From Candidatus Zixiibacteriota bacterium (GTDB lineage: Bacteria; Zixibacteria; MSB-5A5; SM1-73): a stretch of DNA of 16,649 bases. Positions 14,958 to 16,649 of this stretch are shown piece by piece. Position numbers and translations under genes: made by a program. The stretch is taken from assembly GCA_023127875.1 (NCBI GenBank), contig JAGMFA010000028.1:1-16649 (forward strand), read 5' to 3'. Within the stretch, counting starts at the first letter, position 1. Each line of letters begins with the position of its first letter. The notes under the pieces were generated by a model. That model was given only the letters and a program-made list of their open reading frames with translations, had not been told where the DNA came from and made no database searches.

Positions 14958-16187
14958 ATGTCTTACGAATTCTTCATAGCCAAAAGGTATCTGAGGTCTA
15001 AAAGGACCACTAAATTCGTTTCCGTCATCACCTTGATCTCGGTGGGCGGCGTTTTAATTGGGGTGACTGCCTTGGATTTTATTCTCTCCATGATGAATGG
15101 ATTCGAAGGGGAGGTTCGCTCCCGCATCATCGGCACCACCGCGCACGTTAGTGTGTTTTCCACTTACCAAGAAGGTGTAGATAATTACCAGGAACTTATT
15201 CCCGGAATTAAAGAAGTAAAACATGTAGAGAATGTGGCTCCATATATTTATTACAAAGCCGCCATCGCCTCCAAGACCGGAAGCGATGGCATCGTGGTCA
15301 GAGGGATCGATCCGGAAAAAGAGAGATTGGTAACCGACTTGGAAAGAAATCTAAAGGTAGGAAGCTTACACTTAGAGCAGGAGGAGGATGAGCTTCCCGG
15401 AATTCTGTTGGGTGCCACGCTGGCAGACCGGCTGGGGGTGGAACTGGGCGATAAGGTGGTTCTGTTCAGTCTGAAGGAGGGTTCCTTGACCACCGGCTGG
15501 AGCCAGCCCAAAGCCTCCAAGCTAAAACTGATGGGGATATTTGAGACCGGAATGTATGAATATGATGCTTCTTTGGCTTACATCTCCCTTCCCACCGCCC
15601 AGAAACTTTTCAATCTGGGCAGTAAGGTAACCGGACTTCATGTCAAGTTAGACAACCTCTACCAGGCGGAAAAGGTGGCAAAGGAATTGGAGAAAAAATT
15701 GGGCTATCATTATTATGCTCTGGATTGGATGCACATGCACAAAAATCTTTTCTCCTGGATGGCACTGGAGAAATATGCTATGTTCATCGTGTTAAGCTTG
15801 ATCGTGGCTGTTGCCGCCTTTAACATCATTAGCACCTTAATCATGGTGGTGATAGAGAAAAGAAAGGATGTGGGCATTTTGAAATCCATGGGAAGCACTA
15901 ATAGTAGCATAATGAAGATCTTCATGTTTGAGGGACTGGTGGTGGGAGCGGTGGGAATCATCCTGGGAAGTGCCTTTGGGTATCTTTTGTGCTGGATACA
16001 AAAAAGCTTTAACATAATTTCTCTCCCCCCGGAGATATACTTCATCAGCTCTCTTCCTGTGGACATGCGTCCGCTTGATTTCATATTGGTAGCTTCTGCC
16101 GCCATGCTCCTCACCTTTCTGGCCACGGTCTATCCCGCCCGAAGAGCGGCCCAGCTTTCACCAGTTGAGGCTATCCGCTATGAATGA
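14958..16187 (+). CDS. lolC: Lipoprotein-releasing ABC transporter permease (LolC/LolE family)
   Basis: The product is an inner-membrane permease of the LolCDE type, which extracts mature lipoproteins for passage to the outer membrane. The 409-residue protein starts MSYEFFIAKRYLRSKR, a family signature. It has a first membrane helix (~21-45) and a large periplasmic MacB-like domain (~46-270). Three more helices at ~273-298, 322-346 and 374-394 form the FtsX-like domain. VIEKRKDVGILKSMGST (298-314) is the coupling helix that contacts the ATPase, and the protein ends PVEAIRYE. ATG 14958 is chosen over an upstream TTG (14940) because it gives the conserved N-terminus. No Shine-Dalgarno site is visible, because the cassette's right repeat reaches to three bases before the ATG. 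No lolD ATPase follows in the remaining 460 bp. Confidence 0.92.
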   Translation: MSYEFFIAKRYLRSKRTTKFVSVITLISVGGVLIGVTALDFILSMMNGFEGEVRSRIIGTTAHVSVFSTYQEGVDNYQELIPGIKEVKHVENVAPYIYYKAAIASKTGSDGIVVRGIDPEKERLVTDLERNLKVGSLHLEQEEDELPGILLGATLADRLGVELGDKVVLFSLKEGSLTTGWSQPKASKLKLMGIFETGMYEYDASLAYISLPTAQKLFNLGSKVTGLHVKLDNLYQAEKVAKELEKKLGYHYYALDWMHMHKNLFSWMALEKYAMFIVLSLIVAVAAFNIISTLIMVVIEKRKDVGILKSMGSTNSSIMKIFMFEGLVVGAVGIILGSAFGYLLCWIQKSFNIISLPPEIYFISSLPVDMRPLDFILVASAAMLLTFLATVYPARRAAQLSPVEAIRYE

Positions 16188-16445
16188 AGTTTGGTCGAGG
16201 GGTCTTTTGATGCATCGGAATTAGGATAAATTCTCTTCTGTTTGTTGTTCGAGGGTGTCCTTCAGGGTGAATCTCTTTCCTTCGACCCTGAGGTCTTCCT
16301 TCGACACTGAGTCTCAGGACGAAGCGCAGGACCGAAGAGCAGGATGAACCCCTACCCTCGGCCAAAAATTATGTGGCAGGGCAAGGGCTTGTCCTGAGGG
16401 CGCAGGCCGAAGGATACCCAAACTCAGAGATATTCACAAGATATC
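16188..16445. repeat. Gene-free repeat-rich stretch downstream of lolC
   Basis: I see no supportable gene here. Two direct copies of TTCCTTCGACnCTGAG (16277-16292 and 16296-16311; 15 of 16 bases identical, 19-bp period) are followed by CTCAGGACGAAG, the reverse of the same unit. CGAGGGT (16250-16256) faces ACCCTCG (16354-16360). The segment 16389-16415 repeats the gtcctgagg and ggccgaagga wording. The stretch is a composite of the short inverted repeats seen elsewhere in the window. Confidence 0.55.
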
Positions 16446-16473
16446 TTGACAGAAATTAGATTCAAGTTATATT
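16446..16473 (+). promoter_or_regulatory. Outward-facing promoter near the right end
   Basis: A perfect -35 TTGACA (16446-16451) is followed after 16 bp by TATATT (16468-16473). Transcription would start near 16480 and run rightward. No open frame of useful length follows before the window ends, so the target is a gene beyond the edge or a small RNA. Confidence 0.5.
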
Positions 16474-16537
16474 GAGTTTAGGGGATAAAAATCTTTTGGC
16501 ATTTCTATGAGCTAACTATTACCCATATCTCGAGGGT

Positions 16538-16649
16538 TGTCATTCTGACCCATATGGGGAAGAACCTCAATTTTACGCAGGTCTTGACAGGAGATTCTTC
16601 ACTCCGCGGAGTTTATCCTGAGGCAACCCAGACCCTTCGCTTCGCTCAG
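16538..16649. repeat. Palindromic repeat truncated by the window end
   Basis: TGTCATTCTGA (16538-16548) is the left arm seen at 2544-2554. The window ends in CTTCGCTTCGCTCAG (16635-16649), where the right arm would need only a few more bases (AATGACA) to be complete. Between them are the usual agaacctc and gagattcttc segments of this family. Confidence 0.65.

Overview
The window comes from a bacterium with an outer membrane. It encodes a TamA-type outer-membrane barrel with its TamB partner, a LolC/E-type lipoprotein transporter permease, and a diaminopimelate epimerase for peptidoglycan or lysine synthesis. No rRNA or taxon-specific marker is present. Moderate GC, single-gene spacing and many palindromic intergenic repeats resemble uncultured candidate-phylum genomes of the FCB/WOR-3/Zixibacteria kind, but that placement is an inference from general familiarity.

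Layout. Positions 1-267 hold repeat remnants and a possible promoter. A plus-strand polytopic membrane protein with a C-terminal TPR domain follows (268-2439). It converges on a minus-strand block that reads, in transcription order, tamB-like (10001-6408), tamA-like (6284-4395), a class-I glutamine amidotransferase-like hydrolase (4292-3498) and thiE (3319-2660). About 750 bp of hairpin-rich non-coding DNA (10002-10757) separates this block from dapF (11606-10758). A PHP-family phosphoesterase (12521-11874) lies upstream of dapF, and both are also on the minus strand. The plus strand then carries lysS (13008-14501), a small four-helix-bundle gene inside an inverted-repeat cassette (14502-14957), and a lolC/E-type permease (14958-16187). 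The last 460 bp are repeats plus one strong-looking promoter that points out of the window.

How the genes relate. TamA and TamB form one envelope-assembly unit. LolC/E belongs to lipoprotein export. DapF, ThiE and LysS are housekeeping enzymes. The hydrolase, PHP protein and TPR protein have fold-level assignments only.

Most of the unusual content is repeat invasion. A ~150-bp palindrome supplies the thiE stop codon. A second repeat encodes the C-terminal tail of the hydrolase. The four-helix-bundle cassette starts on the base after the lysS stop and reaches the lolC start, leaving lolC without a visible Shine-Dalgarno site. Both ends of the window lie in the same repeat family. Separately, DapF has Ser where the family's second catalytic Cys is expected. 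I saw no CRISPR array, tRNA, rRNA, transposase or defence system, and no convincing new multi-gene system.
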